From: Salinibacterium sp. NG253 | GTDB lineage: Bacteria > Actinomycetota > Actinomycetes > Actinomycetales > Microbacteriaceae | Assembly (NCBI RefSeq): GCF_015864945.1 | Contig: NZ_JADYWF010000001.1 | Coordinates: 1,860,378-1,924,377, forward strand | Length of the DNA: 64,000 bases | Direction: 5' to 3' | Shown here: one piece after another, positions 35,666-44,512 of the stretch | Numbering within the stretch: the stretch's first letter is position 1 | Layout of the letters: the number at the start of each line of letters is the position of its first letter | Notes under the pieces: model-generated | The model's input: only the letters and a program-made list of their open reading frames with translations | The model's database searches: none | Told to the model about the DNA's origin: nothing | Program-made: the position numbers and the translations under genes

Positions 35666-36172
35666 CGAAGGCCCAAAGCGGTGGCACGGCACACTTCTTC
35701 AAAGATCCTCATACTGTTGCTACCGCATTCTCGAGGAAGCCAATGGCGGACCTGGCCGCTTTGATCAGACAACTTGAAGAGAACCGTACGCTTGATGGTT
35801 GAGTCATTTTTCCGCCTTGACCGGCGCACTCCCTACGGTGGAAACGCGGTTACAACACGGTATCGCGACGGTGACAGGGTTGAGGCGGCGAGGATGCCCC
35901 CAATGTCAGGGGCATCCCTGTAAGAAATAATCATGTTCAAGAGTTGCGATCATTCAGTACCTGGTTCGTCGCGCGGCCACCTTTTCAACGGGCGGGTGCC
36001 CCCCCCGACGAGGCAACGGTTACGAGCACGGCACTAAAGAAGCGCAGGGGAGACATCGTTCGAATCGGAACCATCGGTCGTGGACGTTTTTGTGGGTCGT
36101 CTTGGCTGGTCTCGCCGATAGTGTGGCAGTGTGCGCACCAATGCCCGATCGGTGATGCAGGCGGAATGCAGA
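35666..36172. other. Non-coding stretch upstream of the gene scar
   Basis: I see no convincing gene in these 507 bases. The only clear structure is a hairpin, GGATGCCCC (35892-35900) with GGGGCATCC (35909-35917), a 9-bp stem with an 8-base loop, placed between divergent gene ends. A 19-codon frame (35743-35802, begins MADLAALIRQLEE) is too short to support. Confidence 0.5.
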
Positions 36173-36471
36173 ATGTCGTCACTGATTGCGTGGCTTGATG
36201 CGTTGAGCGAAGACCAACGCCGTATGCGCGAGATCGTCAACCTCTTCAGCGACCGTGACAGCCGGGACGAGCTCGGGATCGGGCAGATCCGCGATGTGCT
36301 CAGCCACACACTCTTCCCCGGAACCTCCACCCTGCTTACGCGAGCCCGCTACATGCTCCTCATTCCGCGGGCACTCACCGCAGCCGCGAAGCCGGGGAGA
36401 TTGCACGTTGGGCGGATAAGAACAAACGCAACCTCGTCGCCACCCTCAAAGGAGGTGCCCCGGGCCGGTAA
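36173..36471 (+). pseudogene. Broken 5' end of a DUF6361 family gene
   Basis: From the ATG at 36173 the frame encodes SSLIAWLDALSEDQRRMREI, RDSRDELGIGQIRDVLSHTL and FPGTSTLLTRARYMLLIP, which fits the N-terminus of DUF6361 proteins known from defence loci. After LLIP (about 36366) family-like sequence continues in another frame (SREAGEIARWADKNKRNLVATLK) and stops at 36469-36471. A normal member is several hundred residues long. So the gene has a frameshift and has lost its 3' part. DUF6361 recognition is from memory. Confidence 0.6.
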
Positions 36472-36565
36472 ATTTGGGCAATTTTACGGTTGCATCAACT
36501 ATCCGAAGTGTCGAAACACCATGAAAGAAGCAGAGGCTGCTGGCCACAATGCTGCTCCTGTTTAG
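36467..36565 (+). pseudogene. Orphan topoisomerase-type zinc-ribbon tail
   Basis: The frame encodes GKFGQFYGCINYPKCRNT followed by a short Ala-rich end. This is the second half of a C4 zinc ribbon as found at the C-terminus of topoisomerase I and some nucleases; the first cysteine pair is absent. It abuts the broken DUF6361 fragment with only a few bases overlap, so it looks like the end of a different gene joined by deletion. Confidence 0.5.
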
Positions 36566-36615
36566 GACTCCCGTTATCTGGGCCCAGCGGTGCCGTATTC
36601 TTGCGGCTAGTCTCG

Positions 36616-36722
36616 CTACTCGCGCTGACGGCCGTTCTCTCGCGCTCCACGAGCAAGCGCTTCTTTTGCCAGAATCATCAGATCGTCGCGGACTTCAATG
36701 AGCGACGGGACCCGCCGCCGAG
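36616..36722 (-). other. Possible gene remnant
   Basis: A minus-strand frame ending in TAG at 36616-36618 encodes VPSLIEVRDDLMILAKEAL and an Arg-rich end. The residue pattern looks like a helical protein tail, but it has no start and I cannot name it. It lies in the 333-base gap between the zinc-ribbon remnant and the DUF2075 gene, which also contains the glycohydrolase fragment. Confidence 0.25.
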
Positions 36723-36768
36723 CACGTCATGGGGCAGATCAACTATCTACTCAGATCTCGCGAGCTGC

Positions 36769-36859
36769 GGCGCCGAGAGCATCGCCGCAGGCCATCGCGA
36801 GCATCACGCCGGTGGCGCGGTCAGTTTGTGCACTAGAAAGTTTCGTAAGTTCTCCGTGG
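36769..36859 (-). pseudogene. Fragment of a second ADP-ribosylglycohydrolase gene
   Basis: About 90 bases match 19726-19815 at roughly five of six positions. On the minus strand they encode KLSSAQTDRATGVMLAMACG then DALGA, against KLTSAQNDRASGVMLAMACG then DALGA in the intact gene. The ribosome site GGAGAACT is kept, but the ATG start has become ACG. Homology ends after DALGA on one side and shortly before the end of the DUF2075 gene on the other. It is a dead relic of another copy or relative of the cassette. Confidence 0.8.
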
Positions 36860-36898
36860 CTGTTCTTCGCGAAAACGGCAACCCTGCGCCTGCCGCTT

Positions 36899-38689
36899 TT
36901 ACTCCGCATCTACACCGCTGGTCGGAATGAACTTCTTTAAGTAGTCGCGGAGTGCGGGATCGCAGACATAGACGTACGTGCCGCGAATTCCACGAGTGAG
37001 GAGTACCGCGTAAACATTGCTGATTAGCTGGAGCAGATCGGCATCGGTATAGACCTTGTCGAGCGTTGGATTGTTCTCTTTGCCTTTCTTATCGAAGTAG
37101 GAGTCGCGGTCGATGAACAGAGAATCAGTTGCAGGGTTGTACCTCAGGTCATTCCCGATGATGACGCCGGCATAGTTGAGGTCGTATCCCTGAACGGTAT
37201 GAATCGAGCCGACTTCGTCAACTGAGTTTGGGGAGGCGATCCAATCCACCGCCTTGCTGTTCCAGCGAAGCTGACATCCGTCGATTTCGATGTCATAGGC
37301 GGCGGGCTGCTTCTTGGACTTCCACTCCCACGCGTAGCCGGCGGTAAGCCTAGACAAGCCGAACTCGACATCCTTCCTGCGAATTTCATCGTGCATTCGC
37401 TCGACACTGTCGAACAGGCGAAAGTCGTAGCCCGCAAACTTTTCAGGAATCAGAGGAGCAGTTTTCGCTTCGATCGATGCGGCCCCGACTAGGTGGCGCA
37501 CGTAGCCAACGTAATCCGACTCGGCCCGCACCCGCATCTGCGATGCGAGCCTGTAGTGATTACTGGCAGCCTTCGCGTCCTGAACTAAAGCGCGAGTCAC
37601 CGACAGCGGGAGATCGGCGGGGCGAACACTCTGAGCTTCGTCGATGAGCAGGATCTGATGGCGGCTCTTGGCGCGCAGCCAATCTAACTGCGTCTTAGTT
37701 TTGTCGTCAGTTCCAAAGAGAGCTTCGGTGATTTCTTTGAACTTGGTGTTCTGGGGCCCAGAGGCTTGATTAGCCCGCTGGTTCAGGCGGTGGGCTTCGT
37801 CGACGATCAAAATGTCGAAGTCCTCGGCGGATTCTCCTACTTCGAACGGAGTCATCACCATGCTCCGAGTCAATCCGGGTGTCTTCGCGAAGACGTTCTG
37901 GATGGACTTCCGCAGCGACTGTTGCGGTACGACTATTCCGAGCCGCAGCCCTTCGAGGATCTGAGGGTAGCCGGATGCGAAGAACTCGGAGAACATCGAA
38001 TCTTGGTCGATGTCGTTGTGCGGTTCGGAGTGCGCGATGTCAACGAGTAGCTTCATGAGGTAGATCGCGATTACCGTCTTCCCCGTGCCGGGGTCGCCTT
38101 GGATCACAATCGTGCTTAGTTTGCTCTTCTCGAGGTTCTCGAATAAACCCTCGACGATATCTTCAACGGCGATTGCTTGATCAGGGCTGAGAGACTTAAA
38201 GGGCGACAGCTTGAAGAGATCGCTGTTCTCGATCTCCGGGATTGTGCGCGTGAACACTCCATCGGACCGTAGTTCCTCGAAGACTTCCCGGAACGACGTC
38301 TGATAACGCTCACGGTCGTAATAGTCGGAATCGGTTATGCCGTCGTTCCGGTTCAGCACACGATATGTTCCGTCCCCGGCAAGCAGACGGATGAGGTAGG
38401 ACTCTAGATCTAGACAGGCTGACTTATTGAATGTGCTGTCGATCACCACACGCACAGTTTTGAGGTGACTCTTGCTGCTCGAGTCGAGGTGCTGCAGCAT
38501 TCTTCCGGCTGCATTGCGCGACTCGCCCACATAAACGTCGCTGAGACGCGACCGTTTACCTGCTGCTGTTTTTTCTGCGTCGTCCAGAACATAGACCACC
38601 GGCCAGTTGGTATTTCGCGCACTTAGCTGCGCCCAGACCCCGATGTCTTGCTTCTTGAACGCGACCCGCTCAATCTCAAAGTCGGTCAT
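36899..38689 (-). CDS. GIY-YIG nuclease fused to DUF2075 helicase
   Basis: A protein of 596 residues. Residues 30-105 form a GIY-YIG nuclease domain: VVYVL, DVYVGESRNAAGRMLQHL and a later Glu in DLESYLI. DUF2075 (a superfamily I-like helicase) follows, with Walker A GDPGTGKT (198-205) and DEAH at 297-300; later motifs include IHTVQGYDLNYAGVIIG and LLTRGIRGTYVYV. The ATG at 38689 lies inside the 3' end of the MazG-like gene (14-base overlap). The pair is a plausible antiphage module, nuclease and helicase in one chain with a nucleotide-pool enzyme. The end abuts the glycohydrolase relic. Confidence 0.85.
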   Translation of the reverse strand: MTDFEIERVAFKKQDIGVWAQLSARNTNWPVVYVLDDAEKTAAGKRSRLSDVYVGESRNAAGRMLQHLDSSSKSHLKTVRVVIDSTFNKSACLDLESYLIRLLAGDGTYRVLNRNDGITDSDYYDRERYQTSFREVFEELRSDGVFTRTIPEIENSDLFKLSPFKSLSPDQAIAVEDIVEGLFENLEKSKLSTIVIQGDPGTGKTVIAIYLMKLLVDIAHSEPHNDIDQDSMFSEFFASGYPQILEGLRLGIVVPQQSLRKSIQNVFAKTPGLTRSMVMTPFEVGESAEDFDILIVDEAHRLNQRANQASGPQNTKFKEITEALFGTDDKTKTQLDWLRAKSRHQILLIDEAQSVRPADLPLSVTRALVQDAKAASNHYRLASQMRVRAESDYVGYVRHLVGAASIEAKTAPLIPEKFAGYDFRLFDSVERMHDEIRRKDVEFGLSRLTAGYAWEWKSKKQPAAYDIEIDGCQLRWNSKAVDWIASPNSVDEVGSIHTVQGYDLNYAGVIIGNDLRYNPATDSLFIDRDSYFDKKGKENNPTLDKVYTDADLLQLISNVYAVLLTRGIRGTYVYVCDPALRDYLKKFIPTSGVDAE

Positions 38690-38996
38690 ATTTTGTGCTC
38701 GTACCTTGGACTTTCTCGACAGGGTATTTTTCCCGTGAAACGGCAAGTTTGTCTCGAATAATTTGATCGGGGGTCAAGCCCATACGATCAGCAAGCATGA
38801 AGCAGTAGGTCAGGACGTCGGCGAGTTCTTCTTGAACTCGCGCTGGGTCCGCCTGTGAGTTCCACTGAAAACACTCGAGCAGCTCGCCCGCTTCGATTGA
38901 GACGCTTTTGGCCAGATTCTCGGGTGAGTGAAATTGTCCCCAATCGCGCTCCGCCACGAAGGCCCTGATCTCGTCTCGGAGAGAAGGTTCATCCAT
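38676..38996 (-). CDS. MazG-like nucleotide pyrophosphohydrolase
   Basis: A protein of 106 residues. FVAERDWGQFHSPENLAKSVSIEAGELLECFQW and VQEELADVLTYCFMLAD carry the two E-x-x-E / E-x-x-D metal motifs of the all-alpha NTP pyrophosphohydrolase fold (MazG/RS21-C6 type). It should hydrolyse nucleoside triphosphates, perhaps modified dNTPs, to monophosphates. TAGGTT six bases before the ATG suggests a leaderless promoter. It overlaps the helicase gene, so both are made together. Confidence 0.87.
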   Translation of the reverse strand: MDEPSLRDEIRAFVAERDWGQFHSPENLAKSVSIEAGELLECFQWNSQADPARVQEELADVLTYCFMLADRMGLTPDQIIRDKLAVSREKYPVEKVQGTSTKYDRL

Positions 38997-39043
38997 ATCG
39001 CCAACCTAGCAGCGTTCCCCGCTCGCATGGCCGGGGCGTCGTC

Positions 39044-42000
39044 TTAGACGAACGAACCGCCCTCAACCAACGAGATGAACCGACTCAACGTCGCGACCCC
39101 TTCTGCGGACTGCGGCAGCGAGTCGAGCAGTGCTGGCGAGTACACGAGATACGCGGCCCACTGGGCGCGCGAGATGGAGACGTTGAGGCGGTTGCGGGAG
39201 AGGAGGAAGTCGAGGCCCCGGGGCACATCGTCGGCGCTGGAGGCAGCGAGGCTGACGATCGAGATCACAGCTTCTCGGCCCTGGAACTTGTCTACCGTGC
39301 CGACGACGACTCGGGTATAGCCGGCAGCATCGAGACGGCCACGGATCAGTTCCACCTGCGCGTTGTATGGCGTCACCACAATGATGCCGTCCTCAGCGAG
39401 CGGCTTCGCCTTGCCGCCGGCTTCGGAAGTCCACAGTGCTCCGAGATGCTCTCGCACCAGCTCAACCACGCGGTCAGCTTCTTCGGCAGAGAACGTGGAG
39501 TTGTCGACGTGAGTGGTCGGAACCGAGTGCAGGCCGGGGGCGAAGCCCTCGAGCATCCGCCCCTCGGTTGATGCGTGCGACCGCAGTAGTCCGTCGTAGG
39601 AGAGCAGCGAGACGGGGCGCGTGACGGCCTCATCCATGCGGCGGCTCTCTTCGAGGAAGTAGCCGAAGTCATCCGGCAGCACCGCCAGCTCGCCGATCAC
39701 GTGACCAAGCGCCGAACCATCTACCGGCGCCGGGTGGATGCCCTGGCTCACCTGCGGGAGCTGCTGCGGGTCGCCGAGCAGCAGAATGCGTTTCGCGCTC
39801 GCAGCGACGCCGATCGTGTTCGCGAGAGAGAACTGCCCGGCCTCATCGATGACCAGCAGATCGAGCTGGTTGGCCTGCATCCGCTTGCGATTGGTCATGT
39901 CCCAGGCCGTGCCGCCGATCACGTAGCCCTCCGAGTCGTGCTCGCGCGCAAAGCCCGCGTGGCCATTCGCCGGCAACTCACTGAACGGGCCATCGGCGTA
40001 ATAGCCAACGCCGAACTCTCCCGGCACCGCCTTCGCGACAAGGTCCCGGTCGAGGCTCGCGTCAAGCACGACAGCATCGAGAACGTTCTCGACCACCTTG
40101 TGCGACTGCGCCGTGATGCCGACCTTCCAGTGATGCTTCTCGACCAGCTCTTGAATGACATGAGCAGCGAGATATGTCTTGCCGGTGCCGGGTGGGCCCT
40201 GCACCGCGAGGTAGCCACTCTCGCGCGACAGCAGGGAGGCGATGACAGCGCGCACGCCATCATCCGCGCTCGTCATGGGTTCAAGCGCACTGACCTCGGC
40301 GGGAGCCTTGCGCAGCAGCAGGTCAGACATTGCGTCGTCCGGCCATTCGGGAGCGGCCGCCACGACGGTCTCACCCCACGCTTCGATCGCGGCAACGATG
40401 CTGTCGGCGCGGGGTGGCGGGCCTGGCGTGAGGTGCGTGGGGATTTCATCCCACGCCGGAATGTCGTCGGGCCGCGATTCGATGACGAAAATGCCGCCCT
40501 CATCCTCGGCGGGGTCAGCGAAACGAACCCCGCGGGCGAGGCGCGCGCCGGCGCGATGGCCCGGCGGAAGATACGGCAGCGGGTCGCCGTAGATGAGAAA
40601 AACGTCGCCGCCCGGGCGCGGGGCACTGCTGCCCGGCGCCCACTGACCGCGCAGGTAGAGGTGCCGACGCTCGGTGCGCTGGCGCCCCTCCTTGTGCCAA
40701 TCGCGATCGAGCTGGGCGCCATCGACGACGAAAATCCCACGAGTGTCTTCCCACAACTCCGACGGTTGCTCGAGGCGGTCGTAGTGCTCCCACCAAAAAC
40801 TCTTGACCTCGCGCCGGTGGTAATCGATCGCTGCTGCGGCCATGCGATACGCACTAGCGGTCGGATGATCGTCCGCTCGTTCAGCGTCATCGCCGAGAGC
40901 TTGCAACGCAACATCGAGCGCGCTGGGTTCGAAGACCTTGCCCTCGAATTCTTCCTCGACCGGCTCCACCGTCACGCCTTGGACTTCGGGCCGCGCCCGC
41001 AGCCAATCGCGCAGCTTGAGCGTCGAAACGCAGTCGTACTCGTTGTAGCGGGCAATATCCTCACGGATCTCGTTCGCCCGCTGCAGGTCGCCATTCGCGG
41101 CCGCGACACTGGAGTCGACATACTCACCGATGGAGTCGGCAGCGTTGGTCACGCCGGCGCGTTCGGCCTCGCCCATGTAGAGCGGCTCAAGTTTCTTGAT
41201 CGAATACGACGGCGTTCCGATGCGCAGCGCACCCCGCACGATCGGGTACAGGTCGACGAGCACGCCATCACGCAGCAACTGGTCGACGACATCCTCACCT
41301 TCACCGTGCCGGGCGGCGATGCTCAGCAGGTGCGTCTTTTCGTAGCTGGCGTAGTGATAAATGTGGAGGCCCGGATGCTGCTGCCGCCGCTTCGTGACGA
41401 AGTCCAGGAACGCCCGCAGCGCGATCCGTTCCTCGGCATGGGAGTGCGCCCACAGACAGTCGAACTCGCCCGCGGCATCGACCCAGCCGAAGAGGTAGTC
41501 AAGGCCCCAGCGTGGCACCCCGCCGATTCCCGGCTCGGAATACATCGGGTCGCCCTCGAAGTCGAAGAAGAGGTCGCCGGCGTTGGGCGCGGGCAGGTTC
41601 GCGATCGGCCGCGGGTCAACGACAACGACGGGTGGGATGGCGTGGGTGTCGGCCGGATCGACCGTGTGCTGCAGCTTGGCCTGCAGGTGAAGTTTGGCAA
41701 AGCTGGCTTTCGGGATGGCCAGTTCTTCGGGACGCTCCGACGTTTCAGCCAGATCGGTGAGGGTACGGATGCCCGCCGCCAGAAACTTCGTGCGCTGCCC
41801 GGCGCGCAGCCCTGCCACCGTAAACAGGTCGTCGGCGTTCTTGGCGGGTTCCGTGCAGAACTTGCAGCGGCCATCCCGCGCATACCGCTCATCGTGCCAA
41901 TCGACCGGCTTACCTTCGGCGCGATGTTCGGCGATGATCGCGTGCATACGGGCCCGACGGCGGCGAAAGACGGGGGCGATGTCGGCCACCGCAGCGAGCT

Positions 42001-42547
42001 CGGAGGCATCATTGCCGAGGATGAGCTCGACGGTGCCGTCTGCCGGAACGCCGAGCTTCTGAAGTTGCTCGTGATACGCCGCCAGTTGCAGCAGCGCGGT
42101 GACCCGCACGTGGCGCGAGAGCTTCGAGTCAACCACCCGATAGCTGCCGTCGGGCTGCTTGACCAGAAAGTCGGCGTAGCCGATGAAGGGTGACTCGGGG
42201 TCGTCCTCGTCAAAGAACACCCCCTGAAAAATGACGGGGGCACCGGCGAGCAGAGCGTCACGGGTGCGCGCGGCGTAGTCACGCAAAACAGCGGCATCCC
42301 GCCCCGGAGGTTTATCGAACTCGACCATCGCATCACCGAACTCGGCGCGATAGCGATCCCGCAGCCGGGCCTCATGAACGTTTCCCAGCTCTGCCGCCCG
42401 CTCCAGCATCGCATCGTCAGCGGGCAGCGGATCAGTAGAAAACCCCAACCGCTTGTCGAGCACGCGCAGAAACCCGAACTCGCAGTTCGACGCTTGGGTC
42501 AGATCGCTGGCGCTCGTCACGAGAGCGGTGTCGGTGAGTAGGTACAT
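39044..42547 (-). CDS. TM0106-family RecB-like nuclease with superfamily I helicase
   Basis: A protein of 1167 residues from the ATG at 42547, which gives the family start MYLLTDTALVTSASDL. The N-terminal 450 residues are a RecB-like nuclease: GYADFLVK, VVDSKLSRHV and LLQLAAYHEQL are the D, D-x-K and Q-x3-Y motifs, followed by RCKFC. A RNase H-like region includes LFFDFEGDPMY. The C-terminal half is an Upf1/DNA2-like helicase with GPPGTGKT, VIDEAGQFSLANT, VGTVDKFQGREA and SRNRLNVSISRA. It probably processes DNA ends. This gene is common in actinobacterial chromosomes, so it may be a neighbour and not part of the island. Confidence 0.88.
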   Translation of the reverse strand: MYLLTDTALVTSASDLTQASNCEFGFLRVLDKRLGFSTDPLPADDAMLERAAELGNVHEARLRDRYRAEFGDAMVEFDKPPGRDAAVLRDYAARTRDALLAGAPVIFQGVFFDEDDPESPFIGYADFLVKQPDGSYRVVDSKLSRHVRVTALLQLAAYHEQLQKLGVPADGTVELILGNDASELAAVADIAPVFRRRRARMHAIIAEHRAEGKPVDWHDERYARDGRCKFCTEPAKNADDLFTVAGLRAGQRTKFLAAGIRTLTDLAETSERPEELAIPKASFAKLHLQAKLQHTVDPADTHAIPPVVVVDPRPIANLPAPNAGDLFFDFEGDPMYSEPGIGGVPRWGLDYLFGWVDAAGEFDCLWAHSHAEERIALRAFLDFVTKRRQQHPGLHIYHYASYEKTHLLSIAARHGEGEDVVDQLLRDGVLVDLYPIVRGALRIGTPSYSIKKLEPLYMGEAERAGVTNAADSIGEYVDSSVAAANGDLQRANEIREDIARYNEYDCVSTLKLRDWLRARPEVQGVTVEPVEEEFEGKVFEPSALDVALQALGDDAERADDHPTASAYRMAAAAIDYHRREVKSFWWEHYDRLEQPSELWEDTRGIFVVDGAQLDRDWHKEGRQRTERRHLYLRGQWAPGSSAPRPGGDVFLIYGDPLPYLPPGHRAGARLARGVRFADPAEDEGGIFVIESRPDDIPAWDEIPTHLTPGPPPRADSIVAAIEAWGETVVAAAPEWPDDAMSDLLLRKAPAEVSALEPMTSADDGVRAVIASLLSRESGYLAVQGPPGTGKTYLAAHVIQELVEKHHWKVGITAQSHKVVENVLDAVVLDASLDRDLVAKAVPGEFGVGYYADGPFSELPANGHAGFAREHDSEGYVIGGTAWDMTNRKRMQANQLDLLVIDEAGQFSLANTIGVAASAKRILLLGDPQQLPQVSQGIHPAPVDGSALGHVIGELAVLPDDFGYFLEESRRMDEAVTRPVSLLSYDGLLRSHASTEGRMLEGFAPGLHSVPTTHVDNSTFSAEEADRVVELVREHLGALWTSEAGGKAKPLAEDGIIVVTPYNAQVELIRGRLDAAGYTRVVVGTVDKFQGREAVISIVSLAASSADDVPRGLDFLLSRNRLNVSISRAQWAAYLVYSPALLDSLPQSAEGVATLSRFISLVEGGSFV

Positions 42548-42731
42548 GTCTCGATCAGAATATGGCCGGGGAGCGACATCGTCGTTGACCCGTGCCGCTA
42601 CCGCGCACATCGGTCACGCAGGAACGCAGATCGAGCGTGCAGATCGACCAGTCACTTCGACTAGTCACTTCGACGAACATTTCACGCGCCCGACCCCACC
42701 GAAACGCCAGACCACGCCCTAGGCTTGAACT

Positions 42732-43640
42732 ATGACGGGAATCACCACCCCACGGTCGAAGCACTTTTCTGCGCTCGCCCCGGAGCGTGAGCCCCAACTG
42801 GCGTTCCCTCCGCGCGGTAGCTCGATGATCGGCCCCGTCGACGCCCCCGGTCTGCATGTGATGAGCTACAACATCCGGCGGCGCCTGCCGAAGCTTTTGC
42901 CGCGCAATCCTGACCAGTGGCGGCACCGTCAGCCGTTAATGCGACGCCTTCTCCTTGCCGAACAACCGGCGCTGGTCGGCGTGCAAGAGGCCCTCTTCAC
43001 TCAGGCGCGGTTTGTGCGCCAGTCGTTGGGGGAGCACTACCGTTCGCTCGGTCATGGTCGCGAGAGGAACACGGGTGGCGAAGGCTGCCCCATTTTTTAC
43101 GACTCCACTCGTCTGGAGGTGGTCGAGTGGCGGCAGTCGGCGCTCTCCGATACTCCGAATGTTCCGGGATCGGTCTCGTGGGGCAATCGCACGCCTCGCG
43201 TTGTGGTGGAAGCGATCTTCCGCGACCTCGCCACCGGCATCCACTTTCAGGCTGTGAACACGCACCTCGACCACCGGTCTCGCACGTCTCGCCTTCACTC
43301 CGCCGACGCGTTGAGAAACATCGTGCAGGCGACACCGCACCCCAGCATCCTGACCGGCGATTTCAACACGGATGCTGACACTCACCCTTATAGCCAGCTC
43401 ACCGGTAATGGACTGGTCGTAGACACGTGGAACACCGCCGAGGAGCGTCTCACCCAGGTGTGGGGCACGTTCCCCAACTACGGCCCGCCGAAGCACAATC
43501 GCAAGCGGATTGACTGGGTTCTTGCAACGCCCGATGTGACTGTGATGGAGGCAGGCATCAACGTCACGCGGTATGCGGGCGGCTGGCCGTCGGATCACAC
43601 GCCCGTGCAGGCTGTTGTGCGTTTTGCCGGGGCAAAATAG
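42732..43640 (+). CDS. Endonuclease/exonuclease/phosphatase family protein
   Basis: A protein of 302 residues. HVMSYNIRR, LVGVQEALFTQ, AVNTHLDHRS, SILTGDFNTDAD and WPSDHTPVQAVV are the Asn, Glu, His, Asp-x-Asn and SDH motifs of the DNase I/ExoIII/inositol phosphatase fold, all intact. There is no signal peptide. The substrate cannot be predicted. TAGGCT six bases before the ATG indicates a leaderless transcript. Confidence 0.87.
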   Translation: MTGITTPRSKHFSALAPEREPQLAFPPRGSSMIGPVDAPGLHVMSYNIRRRLPKLLPRNPDQWRHRQPLMRRLLLAEQPALVGVQEALFTQARFVRQSLGEHYRSLGHGRERNTGGEGCPIFYDSTRLEVVEWRQSALSDTPNVPGSVSWGNRTPRVVVEAIFRDLATGIHFQAVNTHLDHRSRTSRLHSADALRNIVQATPHPSILTGDFNTDADTHPYSQLTGNGLVVDTWNTAEERLTQVWGTFPNYGPPKHNRKRIDWVLATPDVTVMEAGINVTRYAGGWPSDHTPVQAVVRFAGAK

Positions 43641-43707
43641 CTCCACTCGCTAGAGCATCCCTACAAACGATTCACGGAGTCGATCACGATTCACCTAATC
43701 TGGGCGA

Positions 43708-44256
43708 GTGAATCTGATCTTCCGCACCATCTTGCACCGCATCCTCAGCACGCGACGATCGGCCCTCGGCATCACCGATGTGGGCAGCATGACGATGAAG
43801 GTTCTGCCGACCGATGTTGACCTGCTGCGCCACATGAATAATGGCCGCTACTTCTCCATCATGGATATCGGTCGCATGGATCTGTTGATCCGCGCCGGAG
43901 GTTGGCAGAAGCTTAGGGCCAAAGGGTTTTACCCGGTGATGGCCAACGAGACGATCAGCTTTCGCAAGTCGCTCGATCTGTGGAAGAAGTTCCAGCTCGA
44001 ATCACGCGTTGTCGGCTACGACGACAAGGCTGTCTTTGTCGAGCAACGTTTTGTGGTCGACGGCCAGATTTACGCCCAGGCGATGACCCGCGCCCGCTTC
44101 CTGCGGAGCTCTGGCGGCACCGTGAGCGTTGCCGAACTTCTCGAAACCATTGGCTGGGATGACGAACAACCCGTCATGCCCGACTGGGTCCAAGAATGGG
44201 CTGATCATGTTGCGCTGCCCGTCAGTCGCGCCGATGCGCCCAGCACCTGGGAGTAA
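43708..44256 (+). CDS. Acyl-CoA thioesterase, 4-hydroxybenzoyl-CoA thioesterase-like hotdog fold
   Basis: A protein of 182 residues. VLPTDVDLLRHMNNGRYFSIMDIGRMDLLIR is the hotdog-fold helix with the Asp and the HMNN motif seen in THEM6-type and FcbC-like thioesterases. The second half (FVEQRFVVDGQIYAQAMTRARF) gives the long beta strands. The GTG start is preceded by TAATCT and six bases, a leaderless arrangement. Natural substrate is unknown. A strong inverted repeat follows the stop. Confidence 0.8.
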   Translation: MNLIFRTILHRILSTRRSALGITDVGSMTMKVLPTDVDLLRHMNNGRYFSIMDIGRMDLLIRAGGWQKLRAKGFYPVMANETISFRKSLDLWKKFQLESRVVGYDDKAVFVEQRFVVDGQIYAQAMTRARFLRSSGGTVSVAELLETIGWDDEQPVMPDWVQEWADHVALPVSRADAPSTWE

Positions 44257-44272
44257 GCGCCTCCAGTTTTCA

Positions 44273-44325
44273 CCGACAACCCCCGCATCTCGCCCGTACT
44301 CCGGCGACACCGCGGGGGTTGTCGG
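44273..44325 (+). terminator. Strong inverted repeat after the thioesterase gene
   Basis: CCGACAACCCCCGC (44273-44286) and GCGGGGGTTGTCGG (44312-44325) form a perfect 14-bp stem with a 25-base loop, starting 17 bases after the stop. The T-run is minimal, as often in high-GC actinobacteria. Confidence 0.7.
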
Positions 44326-44387
44326 GCGTTAAGCGGCATCCGATCGCAGCAAGCGTTTGCAGTGATTTGTATGACTTTCAGCTGTGT

Positions 44388-44455
44388 GAGAGCGCTCTCT
44401 TGACAATCGAGAGAGCGCTCTCATAAGATCAGTCTGCAATCGTGAGAGCGCTCTC
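44388..44455 (+). promoter_or_regulatory. Promoter with three identical LacI-type operators
   Basis: The palindrome GAGAGCGCTCTC occurs at 44388-44399, 44411-44422 and 44444-44455. TTGACA (44400-44405) directly follows the first copy, TAAGAT (44424-44429) is 18 bases on, and the second copy fills the spacer. The third lies just downstream of the likely transcription start. Binding at any site would block RNA polymerase. The central CG symmetry is typical of LacI-family sites, and such a regulator is encoded at the end of this operon. Confidence 0.85.
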
Positions 44456-44512
44456 ATTCCTGATGGGGGTCTCTTTCGGACACCAATAACCCTCATTCAC
44501 AAGGAAGTGACC

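Noticed and set aside
22877-38996. A BREX, DISARM or classical type I restriction system
   Set aside because: No PglZ, BrxC/BrxL, DrmA/DrmB-like helicase set or HsdS specificity subunit is present; the DUF499 and Z1 proteins define a different set.
39701-42193. An 830-codon open frame on the plus strand
   Set aside because: It lies wholly opposite the RecB-like helicase gene, which has clear motifs. The translation is rich in Arg, Val and His without any domain, as expected for the antisense of a GC-rich gene.
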